Assembly: GCA_905183005.1 (NCBI GenBank)
Contig: CAJJDO010000004.1
Span: 379,764 to 443,763, forward strand
DNA: 64,000 nucleotides
Direction: 5' to 3'
DNA from: Paramecium pentaurelia
Taxonomy: Eukaryota; Ciliophora; Oligohymenophorea; Peniculida; Parameciidae
Shown: positions 37,261 to 49,917 of the stretch, piece by piece
Layout of the letters: every line of letters starts with the position of its first letter
Position numbering within the stretch: position 1 is the first letter of the stretch
Program-made: the position numbers and the translations under genes
The notes under the pieces: generated by a model
What the model was told of the DNA's origin: nothing
Database searches by the model: none
The model's input: only the letters and a program-made list of their open reading frames with translations

Positions 37261-38035
37261 TCAAAAAACCTCCATAATCATAAAATTACGATTAGATAAA
37301 TAATGATTATTTGATACTATTTAATCTAAATACACAAGATTAAAATTATTTAAAGAAGTATTTTAATCAATAAAAAAACAATAAATTTAAAATAATTAAT
37401 TCTTATTGAGGTTTAATAGTTACAAAACATATAAATTTAATAAATGCTTAAAGATTAAATTAATAAGAAATAGGAAAATAATAATAATAATGATTATTTA
37501 TTTATATAATTATATAAATGTTTGACCTTTTGAGAATGAACTTAAATCATGAGATGGTGCATTTTTTACACCAACAATCTGAATTATTAAGTCCTACATC
37601 TTGATCTATTTCAGGGGTTGTTATTTCATAAACTAATGATTTAATAAGAGATTTTTACAAGCATCCTCAAAATACTATTTATTATAAGGTATTTAATAGT
37701 GCTTTTCTATTTCTTATAGAACCTCTTCAATATGAATGATCAGTGTAATTACTTATTCTCTTGTATTTATATTTGGATCATCTATGATATCTTTCAATTA
37801 CTACATTTTAAATCCTAAAACTTCAGCATATATTTTGCTTTTGATATTGATAATTAATTTACTTAACAATTGGTTCAAATTGTATAATAATTTATTTCAA
37901 ACCTTTTCTATCTTCATATGTTTATTTAATTAAACCTATTAATATAATTGAATTCTCATGTGCAAACTCCTATAAATGTTTTTGTGTTATATTTTATTAT
38001 TCATTTTATAATTTATTGATATTCAATATTTTCAT
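37261..38035 (-). CDS. Small helical protein, C-terminus uncertain
   Basis: About 249 aa with one 25-nt intron ending AAG. The first 150 residues look genuine: helical with clear charge patterning (YEDRKGLKQIIIQFEPIVN, QQLKDIIDDPNINTREQV, EEVLQEIEKHYQIPYNKQYF, GVKNAPSHDLSSFSKGQT). After that the sequence turns into hydrophobic low complexity (KQIIIIIIFLFLIN) encoded by very AT-rich DNA, so the real protein may end differently, for example through an unseen intron. No family is recognised. Its ATG is only 39 bp from the divergent trichocyst-type gene. Confidence 0.5.
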
Positions 38036-38074
38036 TATAATATTGAATATTATTAATATTAATATTCGTTTTTA
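38036..38074. promoter_or_regulatory. 39-bp divergent promoter region
   Basis: This is all the DNA between two divergent start codons (38035 minus, 38075 plus). It contains a short near-palindromic AT element around 38040-38063. Both promoters must fit here or extend into the coding regions. Confidence 0.5.
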
Positions 38075-39177
38075 ATGAGAGTAACATCATTATTGTTGAT
38101 ACTTCTAATAAACAGTGTTATAGGCACTAAATCAATTTATGAAATATCATAAAATGAATATGGAAAAACAGTGCTTTAAGCAATATAATTAACATTGAAT
38201 GAGGAACCAGCCTCATTTGGAAGGACAATAGATTTATTATAAGAATTAAAAAAGGGAATTCAAAATGATTAAGATGAAGATTCTGGACTTTTAGCTGAAA
38301 GATTGGAAACATGTGAAACACATATTTCATAAAATTCATAAACAATATCAGATTCATAAACAAAATTAGCATAAGCTTAAGAATAAGTTGGTCCACTTGA
38401 ATAAAAATTACTAGATAAAAGACATTAGGCAGAAGATAAGGAAGGTGAAGAATAGAGAAACAATGATAGAATAAATAAGTTGATTTTATAAAGATAAGAA
38501 TCTAGATAATAATTTGAGAGTAAAAGAGATGAATTAACATCTATTGTTGGAGCATTAAGTGAAGCTAAAAAAATTATTGGTTCTATTAAAACAGATCCTA
38601 CTGCTTTAATTTAATTAAAAAATCATAAAGAAAATATATGTAATTATTAAGAAAGTAAAATTAGTAAATTAAATTTAAAAGTCATCAATGTTTTATACTT
38701 TGATTCATTCAACACTTTCTTTAATATAATAAGGAACAAGTCAAGAAAAAGTAATTAGAATTATTGATGATTTGATTGATGAAGTTTATTAAGTTTAGAA
38801 ATTAGAAATGATTGCTGATGATCAAAGAGAAGCAGACTTTATTAAAACTAAGTAATTTTAGATTTTAATATTTTAGAATACGTTTTGAATTTGCAAATAC
38901 TAGATTAAATACTAAAATTGCTGAATTAAGAGCTGATGTGCAATAATTATAATAATAATTACTAGAATTAAATAACAATATTGCAATTTATTAAGACTTA
39001 GTCAATCTTAAAACTAAAGAAAATGCAGATTGGCAATAATCTTGCAATGATGCATAAAATAGTCATAATGGATTGACAGATTATAGAACTTAATAAATTA
39101 CAATTATTGATGAGTGCATATCATTATTATAAGGACATGACCCAGAAATCACATAATTTATTTAGAGATTTGTTTGA
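38075..39177 (+). CDS. Trichocyst matrix protein-like secretory granule protein (TMP/Grl family)
   Basis: About 350 aa with two 25-nt introns. It starts with a signal peptide (MRVTSLLLILLINSVIG). Four alpha-helical, coiled-coil-prone blocks follow. One is the family-like NKLILQRQESRQQFESKR followed by DELTSIVGALSEAKKII; the C-terminal block has IAELRADVQQLQQQLLELN and a few Cys residues (DWQQSCNDAQ, IIDECISLL). Paramecium trichocyst matrix proteins and Tetrahymena Grl proteins are acidic helical pro-proteins that are proteolytically processed and crystallise in dense-core granules released on stimulation. The signal peptide, size and the SIVGALSEAKK block support this; the exact subfamily is unknown. 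Confidence 0.75.
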
Positions 39178-39307
39178 AAAATATTAATTATTCAAAAAGA
39201 TGCTTAAAGCAACATCTAATATTTAATATAAATCTAGGTAAAGTAATTCTTCCTAGAATTTTGTCTTTATCCATTTTTATAGTAAATATGAAATTAATTA
39301 TAATTAT
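39178..39307. other. Spacer
   Basis: A 130-bp AT-rich gap between the granule protein and a small gene on the same strand. No signal recognised. Confidence 0.35.
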
Positions 39308-39699
39308 ATGAACTTTATGAATACTCATTCACAATTTAACTTTTCAAGAAAATCATTGCCTAGACCTTTGATATCTAGATAGCTTACAAGGGAAAAGAGT
39401 TAACCAAGTTTTAACCCAATAACTCCATCAGTAAGTTATTAATAACAATATTTTAGACAAAATTTCGTATCTCCAATACTAATTAACAAATGAATAGAGA
39501 GAAGATTTAAAAAGCCAATGGCAATTATTTTAGTTAACATGATGATACAAGTGGTAGTACTAAGATGTCAAAAGCACACACTTAATAACTGTTGAAAAAG
39601 AATGAAATAGAATTTAAGTAGTCTTTATTTGATCAAGAAGACAAAGAAGAAGAACTCTAATTTACATTACTATGTTAAACTCTTGAAAAGCTGTTGTGA
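39308..39699 (+). CDS. Small basic protein of unknown function
   Basis: About 121 aa with one 26-nt intron; span minus intron is 122 codons. The start MNFMNTHSQFNFSRKSLPRP is basic and Ser/Pro-rich. The C-terminal half is an acidic/basic helix (EFKQSLFDQEDKEEELQF). No known domain. The frame and intron fit and codon content resembles its neighbours, but there is no family support. Confidence 0.5.
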
Positions 39700-39770
39700 T
39701 TATTTAATAAGAAATGATAAAATATTTTTTGTTTTATAAGCTTTTGTTTATAATAAATAATAATAAATAT

Positions 39771-42700
39771 ATGTACCGATAATACGATTACACATACTCT
39801 CCATCTAAATCATCAAATACTATAGATGATATGGAGCAAAGACTTAATGCAGTAATTAATGCAAATGAAAAATTGGTACTTTTTATAACTAAGATTTTAT
39901 TATAGACTTTACTGTTAAAAGAGAAAATTTAAGAGAATGATTAACTGAAGGAAAATATTGATATTCTTTATAATAATAATCAAGAATTATCTGAAATTAA
40001 TATAGAACTGTGTGAATAAATCAAAAAGTGTAAAAATTAGAAATGTACTTCACTTCATTAGAAAAATCATATTGAAATGGAGAAAGAACTCTAAAAATTA
40101 AAAGAAATTATAGCTTAAAAGGATAGAGAATTAATAAATTATTAACATCACTTTGAAGAAGAGTTGCAGTTAGAAATTACCTAAAAAGACTATGTAAAAA
40201 ATAAAAAATAACGTATTAGATTGATAAAATCAAAGGTTTAGAAGATCAAAATTAATAATTAATACATGAATTAGACTTGGTCACTAAAAAGTTAATTGAA
40301 AGCTAAAGAGGATCATTAACTAATTATGAGAATAATTAGTTAGTATAATAATATGAATCAATAATTGAAGATTTATAATAGAAAATAGAATAAATGAATA
40401 AGTTTCTATTTTAAAAGGATGAGGATTCATCATAAAATTATAATAAACAATTTTTAATACAAATGGAATAATTATAAGTAGAAAAGATAACCTAATCATT
40501 ATAATTAGAAGAATAAAAAAAAAAAATAAATAAGTTATAATAAGAGTTGGAAGAGAGGAATATTATGATTGATTAATTGAAGAAAAATTATAGTCTAAAT
40601 TCATCTAAAAATGAAATTATACAAAAATAAAATATGCTTTAGAATAAATAAAAATATATTAAAATAGAAGAGAATGTATTAGAATTGAGTGATGATATAG
40701 AAACAACTATTAAAAGAAGATCTAATTTTGATTATTAAAATGGAAAATATATTTCATAAGGAAAAGGTTTTATGGAATAAAAGAGTCCTCGTTCTTAAAT
40801 TTCAGATTAAGATTCATATTTATATTTATATGAAAAATTATAATAAGATATGTAAATCAAAGAAAAATAATATAATGATCTTATTGTTAAAAAATAAATA
40901 GCAGATAATGAAATTTTAAAATTAATGAATTTAATTAAGGATTTAGAATACTCAATTTAAGAGAAATAATTATTAATTGAACAATAAGATAATGAAATTA
41001 AATCTCATAATCGAAGTATTAGAAAGAAGGAATCAGAACATAAGAAAAATATAATCAAGTAGTAAGATGATATATAAATTTATGAAGATAAATTAAATGC
41101 ACTTGAAAATCTTAGAAATGAAGAACTCAAAATTTATGAATAATAAATTTCTTAAATTCAAAATTAATTAAAATAAAAAGAATTAGAACTTAAAAAATTA
41201 TAAGATTTAGTTAAAGATAAAAATAAATTATAAACTAATTTATAATCTCTTATTGAAGAAAAGAAAGAAATATAATAAAATTTAGAATAGAAAGATTAAA
41301 AAGAAGAAGATTTGAAAGCTAAAATTGTATTGCTTTAATAGTAACTTAAAACAAAAGAGATAGAAAATAAAAGTTTAAGAGAAAAAGGTTTAAATTAAAA
41401 TAAAATTTATGACTTAGAGAGTTAGATAATTTAATTAAAATTAGAATTAGAATAAAATTTAATAAATGCAGAAGTTTAAACTGAAATAATAATAAAAAAT
41501 GAATAATAAATGAAAATGAAAGAATTTCTTATTAATAAATTATAGGATTAATTAAAAGATGCTAGTAACAAATAAAAAGAATTAATAACAGAAAGAGAAC
41601 TAGAAAATTAGAGAAATTATTAATAAATTGATGAATAAAATGATCTATTAAGAAAATAAGAATATGAAATTAAAAAATTACAAAATTTAATATCCTCAAA
41701 ACCTTTAGAGAAAACTTTAAACATTCAATCTGAAAATTTAATCTTAAAAGAATAAATAGAAGAATTTATAAATTAATAAACAAAGTTAGAATAATAAGTA
41801 ATGATATTAGAAACATAACTGAAAGGAAAAGATTAAGAAATAATTATCACAAGTTAAAAACAAATCTTATCAAATGCAGAATTATAGACAAATATGAGAA
41901 AGTAGGAGGCTGATTATAATGATAAATTAATAGAAAAGGAATAATTAATTTAAGGATAATTAAAATAAATATAAGCATTAAAATAAGAGAATGAATAATT
42001 GAATGAGAAAATAAATAATTCATCTAATATAATATAAAATCTTGAGTCTAAATATGCTTAATTAGAATAAAAAGAATAATTTTAATTGGAAACTCATAGA
42101 TAAGAAATATAAAAGAAAATTGAATAAATTCCACTAAGTGAAGATGGTACTACTCTAAGTGAATTAAATTCGTATCGTATGGATGAATTAAAAACTTTTG
42201 CATCTTAATTGGAATCATAAAATAAATAAGATTTAATATAATAAATTTTAGATTAAAAAATTGAATTAATATAGAAAAATGAATAATTCAACAATTAAGT
42301 TTAAATAATTGAAGAATAAAAATAAGAAATTAAGGTTAATGAAGAAGAAATTTAAAATCTTAGACATCTTTTATAAACAAAAGAAAATCAATAAGCTGAA
42401 TTAAAAAGTTATAAATAATCTATTGAATCTCTTGAAAATTAATTAAAGGTTAAAGAATAAAGTCTAAAAAAAGTTTAAGATGAAAATAAAGAATTGTAAT
42501 AACAGAAATAAATAGTTGCTTAATAGAAAAAATAAAATGAAATCTAATAATAAGAATCCAAAAAATTATAAGATACTATTATAAATTAAGAACAATTAAT
42601 GAAAGTGAAAGATGAAAATCTGAAAAAGTTGTAAGATTAACTTAAAGAATTAAACAAGAAAAATGAATAATTTTCAAGGGATTTAAATTAGAATAAAACC

Positions 42701-43633
42701 TTAAAGGATTAAATTGAAAAGCTTAAGAGTGTTCTAAATTAAAAGGAAGAAGAACAAAAGAATCTATTGAATTAAATCGGTAATCAAAAGAAATAGGAAG
42801 AACAAATAAAAAAATTATAGTAATAAATTGAAAAGGAAACAAAAACAAAAAAAGAAGAAATTGAAAAACTTTAGAATGAACTTAATTAATCAAATTAAGA
42901 ATTAAAGCAGGTTTAATAAATAAATTAGAATTTTTAAAAATTAGAGGATTAAGTTAAAAAGCTTTAATAATAATTAGATTAGTAAACAGAAAAAAATAAA
43001 AAACAATAATTAGATTCTGAAAAGAAAGAATAGGATCTAAAAAAATAGTTAAAGGAGACAAATGAATAATTATCAGAATGGGAATAAAATGATCTTTCCA
43101 AAGATTAACAAATAGAAAAACTTAATAGATAAATAGAGGAATTTAAGAAGAAAGATGCTATATTATAAAAATAAGGAAAAATTGTAAAAGAACTATAAGA
43201 ATAGTTAAAATAAGCAGAAAAAGTTAATATTGAATTACAAAAAGAAAAAGAGAATAAGGAATCTGAAATAAATTGTTAAAAAGAAAATTTAGAATAAGAA
43301 ATTAAAGATTTAAAAGAATAAATAACAAAGTTATAAAAATTGAATGGTGAACTTTTTATTTATGAAAATATCATATAAGTAGATGTACGTAAAATGTAAG
43401 AATTGTAAAAGAAGATTGTATGCTTAGAAAATTATTACTCATAACAAGGTTCAAAATAAAATATAGAGACAAAAAGCTAAGGAGTAACTCCTAGAAAATA
43501 AGCTAGAGGTAATTCAGCTATGAAATAAAATGATGATTAAATTTCATAAATGTCATTTGAATAATTATAGTTGCATGCTAAAAAATTAGAGTAAATAATA
43601 AAAGAAGCAGGATTAAGTAATAATATAAACTGA
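39771..43633 (+). CDS. Giant Gln-rich coiled-coil protein
   Basis: About 1268 aa with two introns (30 and 26 nt) near the 5' end, then one exon of about 1130 codons. Start MYRQYDYTYSPSKSSNTID. Nearly all of it is continuous heptad coiled coil (E, Q, K, L, N, I), with a short break near residue 300 (IKRRSNFDYQNGKY and KSPRSQISDQDS) and a Ser/Arg-containing end (QGVTPRKQARGNSAM). Gln is largely encoded by TAA/TAG, so standard-code annotation would shred it. No motor, GRIP, SMC hinge or kinase domain is seen. It is likely structural (cortex, basal body or fibre), by composition only. Confidence 0.7.
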
Positions 43634-43668
43634 TATATATATATATATTTTATAAAATAAGTATGACT

Positions 43669-46520
43669 TCATTATTTCATTTTATCAACAAATTACTTAA
43701 TTTTGTCAAGGGCACTTTAAGGTATTTCTGTTTCAAATTCAGCTAATGGGACTGTGATTGTTTCTCTATTTGGATAGGTTAACATCTTTATTTTATAAAT
43801 AAGAAATTCTTTTATTATATCATTTGCAACAGATATGTTATATTTAGATATAGTAGGTTCAATACTAATATTCATAGAAGGTTCTCCTACAAATGAAACC
43901 CAACTACGGCCAATAAAATTGGGTGTATAACATAATCTTAATCGACCATTTAAAGATGTTATTTTAACTTTAATATTAACAGGTAAATGCTTTTTAGCCC
44001 AACTTATTGTAACAAAGGTTTCTAATTCCATATAGAAGAAACCTCTAAATGATAATTCTAAATCAAAAATACAAGAATCAGTATTTTTTTATGGAATAAA
44101 TTACAAAACCTCTGGAGGTTCTCCTCCTATGTCTATAAATGTTACATATATTTCATCTAATTAGGAGGGTCTCTTTTTATTCAAAGATCTGTATAATTCA
44201 GTCATAAATTTCTATCTAAAATAGATTGATTTAGTCCATTATAGAAATAATACTCTTATTAATTATTTTAGTACAAATGTCTCTTTCATTGAATTTACTG
44301 TATCATTAGGTTACTTAGTTAGTTAACTATTAGATCTAGAGCTAGTTTTTGGAATAGTTGTTGTATTATTATGGATTAAACTTTAAGTTTAATTGATTTG
44401 GATATCTTTAGGAGTGAATGATATGTTAGCTTAATTATCAAGAAGACTTTTGACTATTTAATCTTATTATTAATAAATTTAATCAACTAAGAATATTTTA
44501 GATAATTATTACATTCATCAATCATTTTCATTGTATGATTAACAACACACTTTGAAAGAGTGGCAAAAGATAAAATAAATTGAAATTTAGTTTTGGAAAT
44601 TATTTCAAAATGTTAATCAATATAGTGTTTATACTTATTTTCATATTAATTTAGTTTTTTTTTTAATTATTCTGCTTCCTATTGATATTAATTATAATTT
44701 TATTTAAATTATTATTTCATTCTTTAATAATCTGTGAATCCATCCACTTTAATAGAATTAAATTTTTCAGAATCCTTCAAAATGCAATTGAATAAATAGG
44801 TAATATTATTAATCCTCTCTTTAACAGATACTTAAGTATCTTTATATTCTTTATATAATTTAGTTCTATCTTCAATAAAATTATTTGTAATCATTTTAAT
44901 TTGAGCAAATAAATTTTAATAAAATAATCTATCTTTAGGAAAACTTTTTATAAATAAATCAGTTATCCAAATATCTTTTAATTAAATTAATTGTATTTTA
45001 ATTTCATCTGATGTTATTTTCTTAATTACTTCTCCAATTTCTATAAAAAAATCTAAACATTCTCCATCATACTTTTCAAATTATTGAATTTGATCTTCAT
45101 AAATTTTAAATTTTTTTATTAATTCTTAAAGTTCTTCTTTTTCATTCCTCATTAATCTAGGAGGATCTATTTCATCTAATGATACAGTTCTTGATTATCG
45201 ATATATTATTTAAGTAGGAGCATTTATTTAACTCTAATTCAAATGTGAATCAGTTTATAAATTCTATAATTTTAATATATTTTTAAATGACTTCATATAT
45301 TGTTCATAATTATCATAATGAGTTTATAAAAGTGATCGAATTACTGTTTGATACATTACAATAAATTATCTATCCCAATTATCTTTAAATTCATTTAATT
45401 ATTAATTTGTTTTAGTAATTGCTACTTGTAATTCTTTAAGTTCATACTTAGAACTCTATAATTTATGTTAAATTGTAGATAATTATTATGTGGATAATTT
45501 TATAGACATTTCCATTTTAATTAATTTTTCAGGATTTGTTTTATTCTTTTTTAATTCCCTATATTGAAAATTATTGGATTCTAAATCTTTTTCAATTAAT
45601 TATTTTTATCCTTCATAATTTTAATTTTTACGAAAGACTTCATCATATTAAGATTGGGTTTAATTTTTTAATTTCTTGATATTTTTATATTCATCAAGAT
45701 AAGTTTTCTAAATAGATTGTATTTGAGGTTATGCTACTTTAAGAATTTAATATCGTTATTATTAGAATATTTAATTAAGTTATTTAATTTACAATTTTAT
45801 ATTATTCCAATTAGGTACTATAATATTTCTACCTTGAATTTATATAAATGAATTAAGTAATAATTATTATTCATTATTTAATTCTTAAAATAAGATTTTA
45901 TGTTATTAAGATGTATCAATTTGATCTAAAATTGATAAAGATTCTTTTTTGGCTAATTTACTTAATATAGAAGCTTAATTCTAAAGTTCGAAACTCTTTT
46001 CTAGATTTGAATAATAAGCTAAAAGAGAATCTGTTAGATTAGTCACACATTGATATTTTTAGAGTAAACCTTTTCTATCTAATTTGATGAGAGGTAGTTT
46101 TTAAGAGCCAAAGTAATTTTTGATTTAATTTAGATATAGATCAGCTTATTGCTATATTCTACTCTTTTATGCAGCAGGAATATCATCAATTTATTCAACT
46201 TATTCATTTATATCCACTTGGCTTGGTTCATAGGCACTAAGTGATAGTGAGGAATCATTAAGTTTATCAGAGTCATCAGGTATATATGATTGAAAATTAG
46301 TAGAATGATTGATCATAGAAGCTATTTATTTGAATCCTATTGTCAATTTAGAATTGTTAATTCTTTTTAACATACGATAACGTAATATCCAAATGAATCC
46401 TAGAATCTCAATGTAAATTGTATACAAGCTTCCATATAAAAAATAAATGTAATTGTTTTGGTCTAAAAGTGGAATTAAGAAGGCAATTGATATTATCAAT
46501 AATGTAGTAATTAATTTCAT
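43669..46520 (-). CDS. Membrane-anchored coiled-coil protein with C-terminal SMP-like lipid-transfer domain
   Basis: About 941 aa with one 26-nt intron. Residues 1-55 form a hydrophobic hairpin (MKLITTLLIISIAFLIPLL, then ILGFIWILRYRML) suited to ER anchoring. A coiled coil of about 550 residues follows. The last 200 residues resemble an SMP domain of the TEX2/PDZD8/synaptotagmin-like type: QLDEIYVTFIDIGGEPPEVL, FDLELSFRGFFYMELETFV, ITSLNGRLRLCYTP and WVSFVGEPSMNISIEP. SMP domains carry lipids between apposed membranes at contact sites. The order (membrane hairpin, long spacer, SMP at the C-terminus) is unusual, since many family members have SMP soon after the membrane segment. The ATG is only 10 bp from the divergent next gene. 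Confidence 0.7.
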
Positions 46521-46530
46521 TATTTTATAT
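46521..46530. promoter_or_regulatory. 10-bp divergent intergenic gap
   Basis: Only ten A/T bases separate two divergent ATG codons (46520 minus, 46531 plus). Both promoters must overlap the opposing coding sequence, unless one start is really farther downstream. Confidence 0.55.
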
Positions 46531-48277
46531 ATGTCAATTAAATAAAAACTATATTAAACTTGGCATAGATTCTTATAAACAAATTTTAATAGTTATTTAA
46601 GAAGTGCACCTACACCAGGAAAATAAAGGTTGTATAAGCATGTTGATATATAAAATGAATTCGATAAGTTTGAAAAGGAGAGAAGAAAGTAGAGATTATA
46701 ATTAATTGAATATAAGAATAAATTAAAAAAAAGAGTATTAGAAAAGGAAATTGCTTTAATTAAATAATTTGAATCAAGTTAAATTGATTATGTTTCTACT
46801 AATAATGCTTCACTTGAAAATAATAATATAAATAAAGATGTCACAATGGATGAATAAAGAAGACAATCTCTTATTAAAGAATTGGAATTGATCAATAATT
46901 AATTGACTTAAATTGATAAAGAAAAGGAAGAATTAAAGATTTTAGAGAATGATATTGCAGAATTAGAACCTAATATGGTAATTTTAAGAGGTATTTAAAA
47001 AAAAACTGTATTAACCATGATTAATTATATTGAATTTCAACATAGACATGTTTCAGGTTTGGTTTTGAATCCAGAAACAATGAAAAATATTGAGACTGTT
47101 CATTATCATGTTATGAATAATCTACCAATTCAAAGAGAAAAACTTTATGAAGTTGTTCCAGAATTATTTTAGGAAGAAATTGGAGAATTAGATGAATATA
47201 AATAAAAATTAATTTAAGAAATTAGACCTACTTTAGATGTATAAGAGACTAGTGTAATCTAAATTATTGAAAAGAGTAGAATACCTGAATCAAATGATCC
47301 TATAGTTACTTTATTAAATGAATAAAGAGAAATGATGATGTTTGTTTATAATAAATGTGTTCATTTTTGTAATAAATATGATGATTGGATAGAAATGGTA
47401 TATATATATTTAATATTGTTTATATTAGAAATTAAAATAAGGATTTCCAGATATTGATGCTATTATTGAGAATTTGTTATTGAAAAAAGATTTAAGTGGA
47501 ATAGATCTTGAGGTATATGAAGGATATAAAGAATTAGAAAAAATAAATGATGATTATCATGATCTTTTAGAATTGAATAAAATTAAAATTAGAAAAGAAT
47601 AAAACAAATTAGAAATGCCTCCTTTTGTTGAATCTCATGAATTATTAAGAAAAGTATGGACAGAAAAATGGGAAGCTCATGTTAAGAATTCTCTAGATTT
47701 CTCTTAATCAATCTTAATTCCTCATAATACTTATGAATCTAAATTAGATTAAGTATTAGCTGATTATAAAAAGCATGATATATAAGATTTGATTGAATAA
47801 TGTATTAAAATATAATTTAAATAAATCTAGCAAATCAAGCTCTTAAAGAGAAATTAGGAGGAGATTAACCAGTTTAATATTATGATAGAAAAGATAAAGA
47901 TATAAATTTAGTCAAATAAATATAAATTTTAGGAGATATTATGCATTAAATTCCAACTCATGAAGAAGAATTAAAAGAATTATAAAAAAAAGCTGAATAA
48001 TTTGATAAATTATAAATTGATGATAAAACATAGATATATAAAAGTGAAGAAGGTAGAATTTTATTAACAGAACTTCCTAAAGTATTACATTTAAATAATA
48101 AAGATCCAAAATAAGTATTTATAAATCATAATCTAGTATAATTTATTATTTTGGGCTGAACACTTTAATATTGAACCTTAAAAATTGAGAAATATCTTCA
48201 ACTTTATACATTACCCAATCCTAGATTAATAAAATAAGGAAGAAAAATAAAAGATATTAAAATTTATATATTAATGA
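46531..48277 (+). CDS. Conserved-looking protein of unknown function
   Basis: About 554 aa, introns 31, 29 and 22 nt. The N-terminus MSIKQKLYQTWHRFLQTNF is basic and amphipathic, and could be a mitochondrial signal. A middle coiled coil is followed by a compact segment (VEFQ-free) containing TMINYIEFQHRHVSGLVL and IETVHYHVMNNLPIQREKLY. The C-terminus, reached through the last intron, reads LLFWAEHFNIEPQKLRNIF and then FIHYPILDQQNKEEKQKI, which looks like a small conserved fold but matches no family I can name. It ends 17 bp from the MAP kinase stop (convergent). Confidence 0.6.
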
Positions 48278-48294
48278 ATAAGACAACAATAAAT

Positions 48295-49702
48295 TCAACG
48301 TTTATATTTTGAAATTTCCCTTAAAAACAATTCTCTCAATCTTGGAATTTGCAACTCTCCTTCCTATTCAAAATCTAATATGATTGGTCCTATTTATTAA
48401 AATGTTATTTATACCTGGAGCAACTATTTCCTTCTTTTTATCTCTTACTTTTTAAAGCATAGGATGTTCAATAGCTTAATCAAGAGTAATTCTCAATTTT
48501 GGACTAAATTATAGACATTTATCTAAAAAATCTAATGCTTCAGGAGGAGCACCAGGAAAAATATCAACAAAGGCCACTTTAGGTTTCTTGGGGAAACTCT
48601 TCAAATATTCTATAGCTTTTTTATCAGTTACAAAGTCCATATCCCTATAAATTATTTAAATAAAATATAACTTTTCTCCTGGAGTGCCTAAAACAGAAAA
48701 AATTACTGTTAATTAATCAGTATTAGAATATGGAAATCCACCTTTTTTGGCAATTGCACTTCTTTCTGGACTTAAAGGAAAACAACTTGTTCCTGGAAAT
48801 AGAGGAGCTCTATCAAGAAATGTTGGTGCATTCTCTTTCATCATGTTTAATAATTCTGCAAAGATACAACCTACAGACCAAACATCTATAGCTGCAGTAT
48901 AATCTTTCTCTAATAAAATCACTTCAGGGGCTCTGTACCAACGTGTTACAACATGACCTGTTAATTCTCGCTTAACGGCTTTTGCATTCAATTTGTTTTA
49001 TTTTTAAAGCATTCTAGGACCTTTCTTATCATCTTTCTTTTTTGGTTCTTCTTATTATCTTGCCATTTCTTCTTCTAATGCTTGATCAGAAACATCAATT
49101 CCTAGAATAATAGTTTTTATACCTTGCACACTTCTAGCCAATCCAAAATCACATATTTTAACAGTACAATCTTCATTCAAAAGTACATTAGCTGGTTTCA
49201 GATCTCTATGTAATACTTTAGCTGAATGTAAATATTTAAGACCAACACATATATTGTAAATTATAGTTTAAATATGTAAAAACTACAAATGTATTGGTGA
49301 TTTGAATAATTTTTTTAAGTCACTCTTTTCTAAAATAATATAAATTACTTGTGCATATTCCATTACAACATAAATGGTATCAAATTTGAGATCAGTTGGC
49401 TCTAAGATTTCAATAATCTAAATCAGGTTTTGATGTTTTAATTCTCTTAGAATAGTGATTTCTCTTAGAATTCTTTTACAATCAATCTCATCATCAAATA
49501 TTCCTGTTAATCTTGATAATCAAAACTTTTAAAACCTTTTGATTGCCACCTTTTTGTTAGTTGATTTCTGTAAAGCTTCTACTACTTGACCATATGATCC
49601 AGAACCTATTTATTTTATAATTTCATAATCATCTCCAACTTGCCAATCTGAAAAATTTTTGGGAAGAGAAGACAATTTCTGAAGTTTCTGACCGTCCTGC
49701 AT
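48295..49702 (-). CDS. MAP kinase-like protein kinase with a TGH in place of TxY
   Basis: About 435 aa, introns of 24 (ending AAG), 24 (49325-49348, ending AAG), 27 and 25 nt. All kinase motifs are present: IGSGSYGQVVEA, VAIKR, VLHRDLKPANVLL, ICDFGLARS, VVTRWYRAPEVILL and IDVWSVGCIFAELL, plus the MAPK C-lobe LFPGTSCFPLSPER and a LRELFLREISKY tail. Two oddities occur. An insert of about 45 residues, rich in E and K, sits between DFG and the activation motif. Where MAPKs have Thr-x-Tyr before VxTRWYRAP, this reads LTGHVVTRWYR, so the regulatory Tyr is His. It is probably controlled differently from classical ERKs. It lacks an N-terminal extension. Confidence 0.88.
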
Positions 49703-49917
49703 TAAACAAGTTTTTAAAAAAATAAAATAATTTAATGATTCATTTATGGATTGGAATTATGTAATTTAATAACTTAAATTAATTAAAGATTTATATAAAT
49801 GATTATTCATAATAATTTATTACATTCATCTATCATCTTTAATATATATAAATCAATAAGAAACTGTTATCTTGCTAATTAGTTAATTTTTATTTAATCA
49901 ATTAAAGTAATTTTATA
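49703..49917. promoter_or_regulatory. Divergent promoter region
   Basis: A 215-bp AT-rich gap between the MAPK-like gene (minus) and the histidine kinase (plus). No named motif. Confidence 0.4.

Noticed and set aside
36747..37409. 221-codon plus-strand frame beginning MKLNYQQFLHLQKLK
   Set aside because: First-position G content is low compared with real genes here, no motif is present, and long frames occur by chance when only TGA stops. Kept as a note, not a gene.
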